In this document: positions 1-9,460 of the stretch, in pieces | Position numbering within the stretch: position 1 is the first letter of the stretch | How the letters are laid out: each line of letters begins with the position of its first letter | NCBI RefSeq assembly: GCF_902706285.1 | Contig: NZ_CACSKD010000009.1 | Coordinates: forward strand, 155,041 to 219,040 | Length of the DNA: 64,000 nt | Reading direction: 5' to 3' | DNA from: Rhizobium sp. 18055 | GTDB lineage: Bacteria; Pseudomonadota; Alphaproteobacteria; Rhizobiales; Rhizobiaceae | Program-made: the position numbers and the translations under genes | Notes under the pieces: generated by a model | The model's input: only the letters and a program-made list of their open reading frames with translations | Told to the model about the DNA's origin: nothing | The model's database searches: none

Positions 1-939
1 GTGCGAGTTCTGGTCGAGTTCGAGCGGATCGGCATAGCCCGAATCGAGGCGGCGCCAGAGCACGGTGATCGGCTTCAGGCCGGAGACGGTGCGGACCATC
101 ACCTTGCCGTTGACGACGGTCAGGTCCTCGCCCTCCAGCAGCATGAAGCCGAGATAGCGGGCGATATAGGCGTGTTCGTAATAGGTTTCGTTGGCGGGGC
201 CGGGCGTCATGACGGCGATGCGGTCGTCGCCGCTGTGCTTCATGCCCTGCAGCGCATCGCGAAAGGCGCCGAAGAAGGAGGCGAGGCGGTGCACCGGGGT
301 TTCGGCGAAGACATCGGAAAAGGCGCGGGTGGTGGCGACGCGGTTTTCCAGCGCGAAGCCGGCGCCGGACGGTGCCTGGGTGCGATCGGCCAGCACCCAC
401 CAGTTGCCGTCAGGGCCGCGGCCGATCTCGAAGGCGCAGAAATGCAGGTAGTGGCCACCGGCCGGCGTGATGCCGACCAGCGGGCGCTGGAATTCCGGAT
501 TGGCGGCGATCAGCGCCGGCGGCAGTACGCCGTCCTCGATCAGCTTGTTGGGGCCGTAGATATCGGCGACGATCGCTTCGAGCAGGTCGGCGCGCTGGAC
601 GAGGCCGGCAGACAGCGTTTCCCATTCGGTCTCGTCGATCAGCACCGGGATGTGCGACAGCGGCCAGGAGCGCTCGGCACTGCCGGTGCTGCCATAGGCG
701 CGGTAGAAGACGCCAGCATCGCGCAGATATCGATCGGCGCGGGCGAAGCGCTCGGTCAGATCCTTTTCCGGCATGCTGCTCAGATGGGCGATGAAGTTCT
801 GCCAGACCGGGCGGATGGCGCCGTTGCTGTCGACCATCTCGTCGGCAACGCCGGGCGGCGGTTTATAGCCAAGCGCCGCATCGTTGCCGATACGGGGCTT
901 GCTGGTCTGCCGGAGCGCTCTTGCCGATTTCTTGCCCAT
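1..939 (-). CDS. Circularly permuted ATP-grasp protein (DUF404/DUF407 type), 3' end cut by window
   Basis: The minus strand is open from an ATG at 937-939 to the window edge, giving the first 313 residues. The protein starts MGKKSARALRQTSKP and continues with stretches such as YGPNKLIEDGVLPP and VMTPGPANETYYEHAYIARY, which are typical of the circularly permuted ATP-grasp type 2 family (DUF404/DUF407). Such enzymes are predicted to form amide or peptide bonds using ATP, but no substrate is established. The C-terminal ATP-binding part lies outside the window. The start lies 33 bp downstream of the stop of the transglutaminase/DUF2126 gene, so the two are almost certainly one transcript. In related genomes this pair is usually followed by an alpha-E domain gene and a second transglutaminase gene. 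The family call is confident; the function is unknown. Confidence 0.85.
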   Translation of the reverse strand, partial: MGKKSARALRQTSKPRIGNDAALGYKPPPGVADEMVDSNGAIRPVWQNFIAHLSSMPEKDLTERFARADRYLRDAGVFYRAYGSTGSAERSWPLSHIPVLIDETEWETLSAGLVQRADLLEAIVADIYGPNKLIEDGVLPPALIAANPEFQRPLVGITPAGGHYLHFCAFEIGRGPDGNWWVLADRTQAPSGAGFALENRVATTRAFSDVFAETPVHRLASFFGAFRDALQGMKHSGDDRIAVMTPGPANETYYEHAYIARYLGFMLLEGEDLTVVNGKVMVRTVSGLKPITVLWRRLDSGYADPLELDQNSH

Positions 940-972
940 ACAATCCTAAGTCTACAGCCGTTCAAAGGTCTT

Positions 973-3900
973 TCAAAATCCGGGCGGGCGTCTGAGATCC
1001 AGCGTCAGCGGGAACTCAGGCGATCCGGTTTCCGGCTGCGGGATATAGCCGCCTGCCGTGTGGCCCCATGGTTCGAATCGCGACAGCCGCCGCGCCTCCG
1101 CTTCGTTACCATTGACCGGAAAGGTCTCATAGTTACGGCCGGCCGGATGGGCAACATGATAGATGCAGCCGCCGATCGAACGTTTCGACCATGTATCATA
1201 AATGTCGAAGGTCAGCGGCGTGTTGACCGGCAGAAGCGGGTGCAATCCCGACGCCGGCTGCCAGGCCTTGTAGCGGACGCCGGCAACCGAGACGCCCGAG
1301 GTACCTGTCGGGGTCAGCGGCACGGTGCGGCCGTTGCAGGTGACGGTGTAGCGCGCGGCGTTGCTGGTTTCGAGGCGGACCTGCAAGCGCTCGACGGAGC
1401 TGTCGACATAGCGCACGGTGCCGCCGATCGCACCCTCTTCGCCCATGACGTTCCACGGCTCCAGCGCCTGGCGCAGTTCCAGCTTCGAGCCCTCGTATTC
1501 GACCTCGCCGCAGAAGGGGAAGCGGAACTCGAGCTGTGCCTTGAACCATTCGGCGCTGACGTCGAAGCCGTTCTGCTTGAGGTCGCCGAGCACGTCGAGA
1601 AAATCCTGCCAGACGAAGTGCGGCAGCATGAAGCGATCGTGCAGCGTCGTGCCCCAGCGGACGAACTTGCCATCGGCAGGGTTCAGCCAGAAACGGGCGA
1701 TCAGCGCGCGGACCATCAGCTGCTGGGCCAGCGACATGCGGGCATTCGGCGGCATTTCGAAGCCGCGGAACTCGACGAGGCCGAGGCGGCCGGTCGGGCC
1801 ATCCGGCGAAAACAGCTTGTCGATGCAGATCTCGGCACGGTGGGTGTTGCCGGTGACGTCGATCAGCGTGTTGCGGAACAGCCGGTCGGTGATCCACGGC
1901 AGTGGCGTCACGCCCTGGCCGGGTGGCGGGATCTGGGCCAGCGCCGTTTCCAGCTCATAGAGGCTGTCGTGGCGGGCTTCATCGATGCGCGGCGCCTGGC
2001 TGGTCGGGCCGATGAACATGCCGGAGAACATGTAGGAGAGCGCGGGGTGGCGCTGCCAGTGCAGCACCAGGCTCTTCAACAGATCAGGACGGCGCAGGAA
2101 CGGGCTGTCGCCGGGATTGGCGCCGCCGACGACCACATGGTTGCCACCACCGGTGCCGGTGTGGCGACCGTCGATCATGAACTTGTCGGCGCCAAGGCGG
2201 GTCTGGCGGGCTTCCTCGTAGACCGTGGTGGTGATGTCGACGCAATCCTGCCAGTTGGAGGCGGGATGGATGTTGACCTCGATGACGCCGGGATCGGGCG
2301 CGACGCGGATGACGTTGATACGCTCGTCCTGCGGCGGCGAGTAGCCTTCGATGTGGACGGGCAGGCCGAGTTCGGCTGCGGCGTTTTCAGCCGCGGCGAT
2401 CAGCTCGAGATAATCCTCGATGCGCTCGACGGGGGGCATGAAGATGCAGAGCCGGCCATCGCGCGGCTCGACCGAGATCGCGGTACGCACGGCGCCGCCG
2501 ATCTCGCCGACGGTCTGCTCGACGCGGGTCTGGCCGCTGTCGTCGCTCTGACGCGAGGCTTCGGGCATGGCGCGGCCAGCCGGCACGGGGCGAGCCGGGG
2601 TCGATGCGCGAACAGGTGTCGGGGCGCGGCCGGCGGGGACGAAGACTTCGGCCAGCGGATTGCGCGGGATCGAGGGATCGGCGGTGTGGATATAGGGATA
2701 GCGGGCCGGCGGCACGTAGGGCAGGGTGCCGAGCGGCAGGCGGTAGCCGACGGGGCTGTCGCCGGGAACGAGGAATATCTTGCCGCGGCGGGTCTTCCAT
2801 TTTTCGCTGACCCAGCGGTGGCCGGAGGCCTTGGCGTTCCAGGCCTGTACCGGCAGGATGTAGCCGGTGGGCGTCGTCAGGCCGCGCTCGAAGACGCGGG
2901 CGATGCGGCTGCGCTCTTCCGGGTCCTTCAGCTTGGAATTGGACGGATCGACATTCTCCGGCAGGCTGCCTTCCTTGATGATCCATTCGGCCGGATCCTC
3001 GTAAGCCGGCAGGATCATCTCCGGCTCGATCGCCAGCTCCCTGGCGATGGCGCCGATCAGGTTGGCGGCGTCTTCGGCCGCAACACCGGTGTCCTTGCCT
3101 TCGCCGGCGATCAGCTCCGGGTTCTGCCAGATCGGCTTGCCGTCCTTGCGCCAGTAGAGCGAGAAGGTCCAGCGCGGCAGGCTTTCGCCGGGATACCACT
3201 TGCCCTGGCCATAATGCAGGAAGCCGCCGGGGGCGAAGCGTTCGCGCAGCTTGCGGATCAGCTCGTCGGCTTTCTCGCGCTTGGTCGGGCCGACGGCGGC
3301 GGTGTTCCATTCCTCGGATTCGAAGTCGTCTATCGAGACGAAGGTCGGCTCGCCGCCCATGGTCAGGCGCACGTCCTCTGCTGCGAGGATGCTGTCGACC
3401 TTGGCGCCGAGTGCGTTCAACTCATCCCAGCTGTCGTCGGAAAACGGCTTGGTGATGCGCGGATGCTCGGCCACGCGCGACACACTCATGGCGAAGTCGA
3501 ATTCGGTGTTGGCCTGGCCGAACAGGGCGCCGGAGATCGGCGCGGCGTTGCGGAAATGCGGCGTGGCGGCTAGCGGGATGTGGCTTTCGCCGGTCAACAG
3601 GCCGGAGGTCGGATCGAGGCCGACCCAGCCGGCGCCGGGAAGATAGACCTCGCACCAGGCGTGCAGGTCGGTGAAATCGACCTCGGTGCCGGAGGGGCCG
3701 TCAAGCGCCTTCAGGTCGGGCGTCAGCTGGATCAGGTAGCCGGAGACGAAGCGGGCGGCGAGGCCGAGATTGCGCAGGATCTCGACCAGCAGCCAGCTGC
3801 TGTCGCGACAGGAGCCGAGTGCCAGCCTCAGCGTTTCCTCGGGCGTCTGGACGCCCGGTTCCATGCGGATGACATACTCGATGTCTTCCTTCAGCCGGGC

Positions 3901-4347
3901 ATTGAGGCCGACGATGAAATCGATGGTGCGCATCGGCGTGCGGTCGATGCCGGCGACATACTCTGCCAGTGCCGGTTCCATCGGCTGCGGCTGCATGTAG
4001 ATCTTCAGGTCGTCGCGGATGTCTTCGGGATAGACGAAGGGCCAGCTCTCGGCGGTTTCCTCGATGAAGAAATCGAACGGATTGTAGACCGTCATGTCGG
4101 CGACGAGATCGACCTCGATCTTGAATTCGGTGACCGGGTCGGGGAAGACGTAGCGGGCGAGATAGTTGCCGTAGGGGTCCTGCTGCAGGTTGACGAAGTG
4201 GTTCGCCGGCGTGACCTTCAGCGAATGGCTGATGACATGCGTCTTCGAGTGCGATGCCGGTTTCAGCCGGATGATCTGCGGGCCGAGGCGAACCGGCTTG
4301 TCATATTTATAGTGCGTCAGATGATAGATGCTGGCTTTGATCGACAT
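973..4347 (-). CDS. Transglutaminase-like/DUF2126 protein
   Basis: This 1124-aa protein has an N-terminal bacterial transglutaminase-associated domain (about residues 1-90), a transglutaminase-like cysteine protease core, and a long C-terminal DUF2126 region (about 300-1110). The catalytic triad is visible: Cys180 in LALGSCRDSSW, then the His of DLHAWCEVYLPGAGW and the Asp of VGLDPTSG. I start at the ATG at 4345-4347 (MSIKASIYHL) because an AAGG motif sits just upstream; an in-frame start eight codons earlier is less likely. No signal peptide is evident. It is the first gene of a pair with the ATP-grasp gene 33 bp downstream. The pairing suggests that one enzyme makes, and the other cleaves or transfers, a peptide or isopeptide bond; that is inference from context, not a known activity. 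Confidence 0.9.
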   Translation of the reverse strand: MSIKASIYHLTHYKYDKPVRLGPQIIRLKPASHSKTHVISHSLKVTPANHFVNLQQDPYGNYLARYVFPDPVTEFKIEVDLVADMTVYNPFDFFIEETAESWPFVYPEDIRDDLKIYMQPQPMEPALAEYVAGIDRTPMRTIDFIVGLNARLKEDIEYVIRMEPGVQTPEETLRLALGSCRDSSWLLVEILRNLGLAARFVSGYLIQLTPDLKALDGPSGTEVDFTDLHAWCEVYLPGAGWVGLDPTSGLLTGESHIPLAATPHFRNAAPISGALFGQANTEFDFAMSVSRVAEHPRITKPFSDDSWDELNALGAKVDSILAAEDVRLTMGGEPTFVSIDDFESEEWNTAAVGPTKREKADELIRKLRERFAPGGFLHYGQGKWYPGESLPRWTFSLYWRKDGKPIWQNPELIAGEGKDTGVAAEDAANLIGAIARELAIEPEMILPAYEDPAEWIIKEGSLPENVDPSNSKLKDPEERSRIARVFERGLTTPTGYILPVQAWNAKASGHRWVSEKWKTRRGKIFLVPGDSPVGYRLPLGTLPYVPPARYPYIHTADPSIPRNPLAEVFVPAGRAPTPVRASTPARPVPAGRAMPEASRQSDDSGQTRVEQTVGEIGGAVRTAISVEPRDGRLCIFMPPVERIEDYLELIAAAENAAAELGLPVHIEGYSPPQDERINVIRVAPDPGVIEVNIHPASNWQDCVDITTTVYEEARQTRLGADKFMIDGRHTGTGGGNHVVVGGANPGDSPFLRRPDLLKSLVLHWQRHPALSYMFSGMFIGPTSQAPRIDEARHDSLYELETALAQIPPPGQGVTPLPWITDRLFRNTLIDVTGNTHRAEICIDKLFSPDGPTGRLGLVEFRGFEMPPNARMSLAQQLMVRALIARFWLNPADGKFVRWGTTLHDRFMLPHFVWQDFLDVLGDLKQNGFDVSAEWFKAQLEFRFPFCGEVEYEGSKLELRQALEPWNVMGEEGAIGGTVRYVDSSVERLQVRLETSNAARYTVTCNGRTVPLTPTGTSGVSVAGVRYKAWQPASGLHPLLPVNTPLTFDIYDTWSKRSIGGCIYHVAHPAGRNYETFPVNGNEAEARRLSRFEPWGHTAGGYIPQPETGSPEFPLTLDLRRPPGF

Positions 4348-4464
4348 ATCTTGCCTTATCTGGCGCCACATCTTCGTGCGGCATTTCTTGTTCCCGAAAA
4401 AGCAGTGTGTGCAATGCAGCGATAGAAAGCAAGGCGGAAAGGGCGTGGGTGGAGGTGGTGCCGG

Positions 4465-4595
4465 GTGGCCCCCTCATCCGGCTGCCGCCACCTTCTCCCC
4501 AAGGGGAGAAGAGACCCGTGTCGGGCCGTTCACGCCGACCTTTCCTTCTCCCCCACGGGGAGAAGGTGGCCCGAAGGGTCGGATGAGGGGGCCAC
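4465..4595. repeat. RIME-like palindromic intergenic repeat
   Basis: This roughly 130-bp element is bounded by a perfect 16-bp inverted repeat: GTGGCCCCCTCATCCG at 4465-4480 and its complement at 4580-4595. Each half contains its own hairpin around CTTCTCCCC/GGGGAGAAG (about 4491-4510 and 4544-4566). This architecture of two internal palindromes within a larger one matches Rhizobium-specific intergenic mosaic elements (RIME) and related REP-type repeats. It lies between the divergently placed histidine kinase stop and the transglutaminase start, and encodes nothing. Confidence 0.8.
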
Positions 4596-4617
4596 ACGGC
4601 ACACTCTCATCCAAAAA

Positions 4618-5997
4618 TCACCGCCGCTCGAACGTCACCGAAGCCTTCAGCCCCTTGCCGTCTCTGCCGGGTTCCAGATCCAGGCGGGCGTTGAACAAGC
4701 CGCAGATTTCCTCGACGATCGGCAGGCCAAGACCGGCGCCGGGGCTTGCCGTGTCGTTGCCACGCGAAAACCGCTGACGCACGGCGTCGAGCTTTTCCGG
4801 CGGAATGCCGGGCCCGTTGTCCTCGACTTCGAGGCGGACGGCATCTGCGGTGCTGGTGATGCGGACGGTGACTTCGGCGCCCTTGCCGGCATAGGCGATG
4901 GCGTTGCCGATCAGGTTGCGCAGCAGCTCGCCGATCAGCAGCGGTTCGGCGTGGATGGTCTCCGGCCCGTCGCCCTCGAAGCCGAGATCGATGCCAGCGG
5001 CGGCGGCGATCGGGATCAGGTCGCCGGTGATCTCCTGGGCGATGGCGGTGAGGTCGATCGAGGCGGCAGTCAGCGCTTCCTTGGCGGTGGCGGCGTCGAT
5101 CTTTGCCATCAGCAGCAGTTGCGCCAGGATGCGCTCGGCATGGGCGACGGCCTGGTCGCCCTTCAGGGCCGCCCCTTGAGCCTCTGCCAGCGAGGTGGCG
5201 CGGGCCGAGAGCGCCAGCTGGGTGCGGATGATGGCCAGCGGGGTGCGCAGCTGGTGGCTGGCATTGCCGGTGAAGTTGCGCAGTGCATCGAGCGCCGATT
5301 GCAGGCGGACCATGAAGCCGTTGACGGTGTCGACCAGCGGCTGCACCTCGCTCGGTACCGATTGCTCGATCGGGTGCAGGTCGTCGGGGCTGCGTTCGCC
5401 GATCGCGTCGCGGAGCTTATAGAGCGGACGCAGCGCCACGGTGACCGAAATCCAGACGATGATGGCGGCGCCTGCGATCATGAACAGCAGCCGCAGCGCC
5501 GAGCGCAGCAGGATGGCGCGGGCGAGCTGGCGCCGGGCGATGGTGGTTTCGGCGACGGTGACGGTGAAGGGGACGGAGCGGATGCCTGTCGAGGCCGAGC
5601 GGCGCAGCGTCGCGACGCGGATCGGCTCGTTGCGGAAGCTGTCATCGGCGAAGACGGCGCCGTCGCCCTGGGTCTCCTTCAGCACCGGCAGCGCCTGATA
5701 GCCGGTGATGAAATCGCCGGGCGGGCCATCGACGCGGTAGAAGACGCGGTCCTGCGCTGCCGAGGTCAGCATCTCCAGTGCCACATAGGGAATATCGACC
5801 TGCAGCGAGCCATCCTCGGCAACGACGACGCGCTCGGCAATCGCCAGCGCCGAGCCTGCCAGCACGCGGTCGGAGACGATGTTGGAGGTCTGCACCGCCT
5901 CGCGATAGGTATCGGCCAGCGCCACGACGCCGAGCCCGGCGGTCGAGATCAGCAGCCAGAACAGCAGGCGGCGGCGCAGCGAATAGGCTGATGTCAT
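4618..5997 (-). CDS. Sensor histidine kinase, TctE/QseC type
   Basis: This 459-aa membrane kinase has an N-terminal membrane segment (about 10-30), a periplasmic 2CSK_N-type sensor region (about 31-160), a second membrane segment (about 165-190), then HisKA and HATPase domains. The phosphorylated His is H248 in NFTGNASHQLRTPL. The N box (LLRNLIGNAIAYA) and G boxes (DNGPGIP, GAGLGLPIV) are intact. The ATG overlaps the stop of the upstream response regulator by 4 bp (5994-5997), so the two are translationally coupled. The 2CSK_N architecture is that of TctE-like kinases, which control tricarboxylate uptake. The tctCBA transporter about 7 kb away is a reasonable but unproven target. Confidence 0.9.
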   Translation of the reverse strand: MTSAYSLRRRLLFWLLISTAGLGVVALADTYREAVQTSNIVSDRVLAGSALAIAERVVVAEDGSLQVDIPYVALEMLTSAAQDRVFYRVDGPPGDFITGYQALPVLKETQGDGAVFADDSFRNEPIRVATLRRSASTGIRSVPFTVTVAETTIARRQLARAILLRSALRLLFMIAGAAIIVWISVTVALRPLYKLRDAIGERSPDDLHPIEQSVPSEVQPLVDTVNGFMVRLQSALDALRNFTGNASHQLRTPLAIIRTQLALSARATSLAEAQGAALKGDQAVAHAERILAQLLLMAKIDAATAKEALTAASIDLTAIAQEITGDLIPIAAAAGIDLGFEGDGPETIHAEPLLIGELLRNLIGNAIAYAGKGAEVTVRITSTADAVRLEVEDNGPGIPPEKLDAVRQRFSRGNDTASPGAGLGLPIVEEICGLFNARLDLEPGRDGKGLKASVTFERR

Positions 5998-6686
5998 GAC
6001 GCCTCGGGCGATATGGGCTCGGGCAGCTTGTCGAGATAGTAGCCGATGCCGCGGGCGGTCTTCACCGTCAGGCCGTGCGTCGCGAGGCGCTTTCTCAGGC
6101 GGCTGACATATTGCTCGATGGCGTTGGCGGAGATGTCGTCGTCGAAGGCGGTGAGCGACTGGATGATCGCTTCCTTGGAGACCACCTTGCCGGCGCGCAT
6201 GAAGAGGATTTCGAGCAACCCGAGTTCGCGGGCCGGGATATCGAGCGGCGTGGTGCCGGAGAAGAAGGCGCGCGAGTTGAGATCGAGCGTGAGGCCGCCG
6301 AAGCTCACCGTTGCCGAATGCAGGCCGGCCTGGCGGCGCAGCAGGACGCGCACACGGGCCTCGAATTCGGAGATGTCGAAAGGTTTGATCAGATAGTCGT
6401 CGGCGCCGAGATCCAGCCCCTTGACCCGCTCTTCCGGGGTGCCGCGGGCCGTCAGGATCAGCACGGCCGCCTGGTTCTGCCGCGCCCGCATGGCGCGCAG
6501 CACGTCGAGGCCGTCCATTTCCGGCAGGTTGAGATCGAGCACCACCAGATCGAAGGCTTCGGCGGCGGTCACCGCATTGGCGGATGCACCGTCATGGACG
6601 ACATCGACGGCATGTCCGGTGCCGCGCAGGATCGCCGACAGCCCATCGGCCAGCGCGATATTGTCCTCCACCAGTAGAATACGCAC
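5994..6686 (-). CDS. OmpR-family response regulator, TctD type
   Basis: This 230-aa regulator has a receiver domain (about residues 1-118, phospho-acceptor D51 in LVVLDLNLPEMDG, Lys in DYLIKPF) and a C-terminal winged-helix DNA-binding domain (about 125-222, with AIEQYVSRLRKRL and RGIGYYL). I choose the GTG at 6684-6686 because the receiver begins exactly there (MRILLVEDN) and an AAGGGAA ribosome-binding site lies about 7 nt upstream. An open frame reaches 43 codons further but has no receiver homology. It is the first gene of a two-gene operon with the kinase, overlapping it by 4 bp. It probably acts as a transcription factor for transport genes. Confidence 0.9.
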   Translation of the reverse strand: MRILLVEDNIALADGLSAILRGTGHAVDVVHDGASANAVTAAEAFDLVVLDLNLPEMDGLDVLRAMRARQNQAAVLILTARGTPEERVKGLDLGADDYLIKPFDISEFEARVRVLLRRQAGLHSATVSFGGLTLDLNSRAFFSGTTPLDIPARELGLLEILFMRAGKVVSKEAIIQSLTAFDDDISANAIEQYVSRLRKRLATHGLTVKTARGIGYYLDKLPEPISPEAS

Positions 6687-6874
6687 GGATGTTCCCTTGA
6701 TTTTTGCGAGGAGACTACAAGCAGAATTGCGCGATGTCACAGTGATTTCTCGCCGCCGGCGCCGTTGCGCCCGATGATCGGTCGTGTCGAGATCGCCTCC
6801 GGCGAACCGCAACATCGATTTCTGACCGCCATTCGGGCATAGTGAGCTTCGGCATTCACTCGGAGGAGAGCGGA

Positions 6875-7384
6875 ATGGCTATTACCGTGGAGTTGGTGGA
6901 GGGGGCGGAGGCGATCTCTGCGGTTCAGGATTTCTGTCGCGCTTTTCGCAGCTGGCTTTACGAACGCTACCCGGATGACCTCGCAACGGTCGATGTCTAC
7001 TACAATCCCAAGACATTCGAGGCGCTGCTTGCCAGGCTGCCGGAGCTTCATCGTCGTCCGCAAGGCGCGATCTTTCTGGCACGGCTCGACGGCGTGCCTG
7101 TCGGCTGCGTCATGCAGCAGCAGAATGCGCCCGGCATCGTCGAGATGAAGCGGCTTTTCGTATCGGATGCAGCCCGCGGTCACGGCGTCGGCGCAGCACT
7201 CTGCGCGGCATCGATGGCGCAGGCGAAGGCAGATGGATACCAAACCATGCGGCTCGATACGGGCAAGCACCAGACCGAGGCGATTGCGCTCTATCGGCGT
7301 ATCGGCTTCGTGCAGCGCGGCCCCTATTATGAGACGACGCCAGAGCTTGTCGAATTGCTGCGGTTCTTCGAACGGCCACTTTAA
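6875..7384 (+). CDS. GNAT family N-acetyltransferase
   Basis: The 169-aa product has the GNAT fold. The acetyl-CoA-binding motif A is visible as KRLFVSDAARGHGVGAALC (R-G-H-G-V-G), followed by the motif B region YRRIGFVQRGPYYE. I start at ATG 6875 (MAITVELVEG) because GGAGGAGAG lies directly upstream; an in-frame start at 6842 would include that ribosome-binding site within the gene. The acetylated substrate cannot be told from sequence. It is a monocistronic gene, divergent from the two-component operon and convergent with the cyclase gene. Confidence 0.85.
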   Translation: MAITVELVEGAEAISAVQDFCRAFRSWLYERYPDDLATVDVYYNPKTFEALLARLPELHRRPQGAIFLARLDGVPVGCVMQQQNAPGIVEMKRLFVSDAARGHGVGAALCAASMAQAKADGYQTMRLDTGKHQTEAIALYRRIGFVQRGPYYETTPELVELLRFFERPL

Positions 7385-7422
7385 CATCAGGTCCGAAACA
7401 TCAGGTCCGATCGGGTGTTCGA

Positions 7423-9267
7423 TCACTGCTGCGCAATCGCTTCCATCAGCCTGCGGAAGCGCGGGTCGGGGCGGATGTTGTCGAGGTCGGAATCGTTGTC
7501 GAACCAGCCGATCTGGTAGAAGGAGCTGTTGGGCAGCAGCGTTTCCAGCAGCGCGATGGCGCGGTCTGTGTCGCCGAGCAAAGCGTGGACGCAGACGGCG
7601 TTGTAGCGGGTGATGACGTCGTGCGGGTCCATGGCAAGCGCGCGGTTGATCCAGGAGATGGCGCGGGGGCGGTCGCCGATCTGGGCATAGGCGAGGGCGG
7701 CGCGGTGGACAGGGGCCGAGTTGCCGGGGTTGTGTTCGGCGGCGCGCTCGGCCCGCGCCGCGCCCTCGGCTGCCCATTTGAGGCTTTCCTGCGGGCGGCC
7801 CAGCGAGCGATAGGCGGCGGCAAGCAGCACAGGTGAGACATAGTCTTCCGCGTAGAGGGCGGCGGAGCGCTGGAAATAGACGGTGGCGTCCTCGAACTGG
7901 CCGCGCTTGAACAGGCGGTGGGCGAAGTGGAAGTTGGCCTCGAACAGGTTGGGGTCGAGTTCCAGCGCGCGGGCGAAATAGGTGTCTGCCTCCGCGTCGC
8001 GGTCGTTGTGGTGGAGCGCGATGGCGCGGGCGGCGTGGGCTTCGGCGAGATCGGGGTCGAGCGTCAGCGCCTTTTCGGTCATCTCGAGAATCTCGTCGAT
8101 CGGCAGTTCGGCGGCGTACCAGATGTAAAGGGCTGAATCGCAATCGGCGATGCCGGCATAGGCGCGGGCATAGTCGGGATCGAGTTCGACCGCCTTGGAG
8201 AACATCCGCCGCGCCAGCGTCAGATAGGACATGGTCATGGTGCGGGCGAATTTGCGGCCACGGAGATAATAGGTGTAGGCCTCGACATTGGTGGTCGGGT
8301 CGCTCTCGAGCGCTTTGATTTCCTCGGGCCTGAGCTTGATCTTCAACTGGCCGACGATGGCGTGGGCGATCTCGTCCTGGATGGCGAAGATGTCGGTCAG
8401 GTCGCGGTCGTAGCGGTCGGCCCAGAGGTGATCCTCGTTGCCGGCGTCGATCATCTGGGCGCTGATCCTGACGCGCTCGCCTGACTTGCGGACGCTGCCC
8501 TGCAGGATATAGCGCACCGACAGCTCGCGGCCGATCTGGCCGATCTTCACGGCGCGGCCCTTGTAGGCAAAGGTGGTGTTGCGGGGGATGACCAGCAGGC
8601 CTGAAATTTTCGACAGGTCGGTGATGATGTCTTCGGTCAGGCCGTCGGAGAAATACTCCTGGTCGGGGTCGCCGCTCATGTTGGTGAAGGGAAGGACGAC
8701 GATCGAGCGGTCGTCGGCGGCAGGGGCGCCGGGGGCAGGGGTGTCGTCCGGGTGGTCGAACAGCACGGCGTAGACGTGGACTTCCTGCCGGATGTTCTTC
8801 AGCGCCTGCCTGCCGCGGTCTTCGAAGCGTAGGTCGAGGCGCGTGCCTACATGGTCGCGGACGGAGGACGAGACGGCGATGCCGCCGGGCGCGGCGATGG
8901 CCTCCAGCCGTGCCGCGACGTTGACGCCATCGCCGAAGATATCGCCGCCCTCGACGATGACGTCGCCGAGATTGACGCCGATGCGGAAGCGGATGCGGCG
9001 ATCCTCGGCCACGCCCTCGTTGGCGCGCACGATGCCGCGCTGGATATCGACGGCGCAGGCTACCGCATTGACGACGCTTGGAAATTCCACCAGCAGGCCA
9101 TCGCCGAGGAGTTTGACCAGCCGGCCATTGTGTCCGCTGACGGCAGGCTCGATGATCTGGATGCGGTGGCGGTTGACGGCCTCAAGGGTTCCCGCCTCGT
9201 CGATGCCCATCAGCCTGGAATAGCCGACGACATCGGCGGCAAGAATGGCTGTCAGTCGTCGCTCCAA
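7423..9267 (-). CDS. Class III adenylate/guanylate cyclase with TolB-like and TPR domains
   Basis: This 614-aa protein starts with a class III nucleotide cyclase domain (about residues 1-175), with the metal-binding Asp of AADVVGYSRLM, the second Asp of LLGDGLLVEF and the FGDGVNVAARL motif. A TolB N-terminal-like region follows (about 190-330; VVLPFTNMSGDPDQEYFSDG), then several tetratricopeptide repeats to the C-terminus. The best start is a TTG at 9265-9267 (LERRLTAILAADV), with GGAGG upstream. The open frame extends further but without homology. Rhizobial genomes carry many cyclases of this architecture; the TPRs probably bind a partner protein. No membrane segment is seen, so the enzyme is likely cytosolic and makes cAMP. 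Confidence 0.88.
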   Translation of the reverse strand: MERRLTAILAADVVGYSRLMGIDEAGTLEAVNRHRIQIIEPAVSGHNGRLVKLLGDGLLVEFPSVVNAVACAVDIQRGIVRANEGVAEDRRIRFRIGVNLGDVIVEGGDIFGDGVNVAARLEAIAAPGGIAVSSSVRDHVGTRLDLRFEDRGRQALKNIRQEVHVYAVLFDHPDDTPAPGAPAADDRSIVVLPFTNMSGDPDQEYFSDGLTEDIITDLSKISGLLVIPRNTTFAYKGRAVKIGQIGRELSVRYILQGSVRKSGERVRISAQMIDAGNEDHLWADRYDRDLTDIFAIQDEIAHAIVGQLKIKLRPEEIKALESDPTTNVEAYTYYLRGRKFARTMTMSYLTLARRMFSKAVELDPDYARAYAGIADCDSALYIWYAAELPIDEILEMTEKALTLDPDLAEAHAARAIALHHNDRDAEADTYFARALELDPNLFEANFHFAHRLFKRGQFEDATVYFQRSAALYAEDYVSPVLLAAAYRSLGRPQESLKWAAEGAARAERAAEHNPGNSAPVHRAALAYAQIGDRPRAISWINRALAMDPHDVITRYNAVCVHALLGDTDRAIALLETLLPNSSFYQIGWFDNDSDLDNIRPDPRFRRLMEAIAQQ

Positions 9268-9460
9268 TGCGTCCTCCGCGATTTTGGCGAGATTGGTCAG
9301 GCGAGTGGGTTGGGCGAAGTCTAGCGCCTTTGGGGGTTGTTGTCGCGGACGGCGGTTACGTCTTTGGAGGAGGATGGCGCAGGTGCAGCGATGCTGCCGC
9401 CCCCTTGTACGCGGCGCTGCACCCTTGTGTCCGGCCGGGCAGTCATGCATATCTGCTGAT

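Noticed and set aside
1..3573. A 1190-codon open frame on the plus strand
   Set aside because: It is the high-GC shadow of the ATP-grasp and transglutaminase genes on the minus strand, which have clear family motifs.
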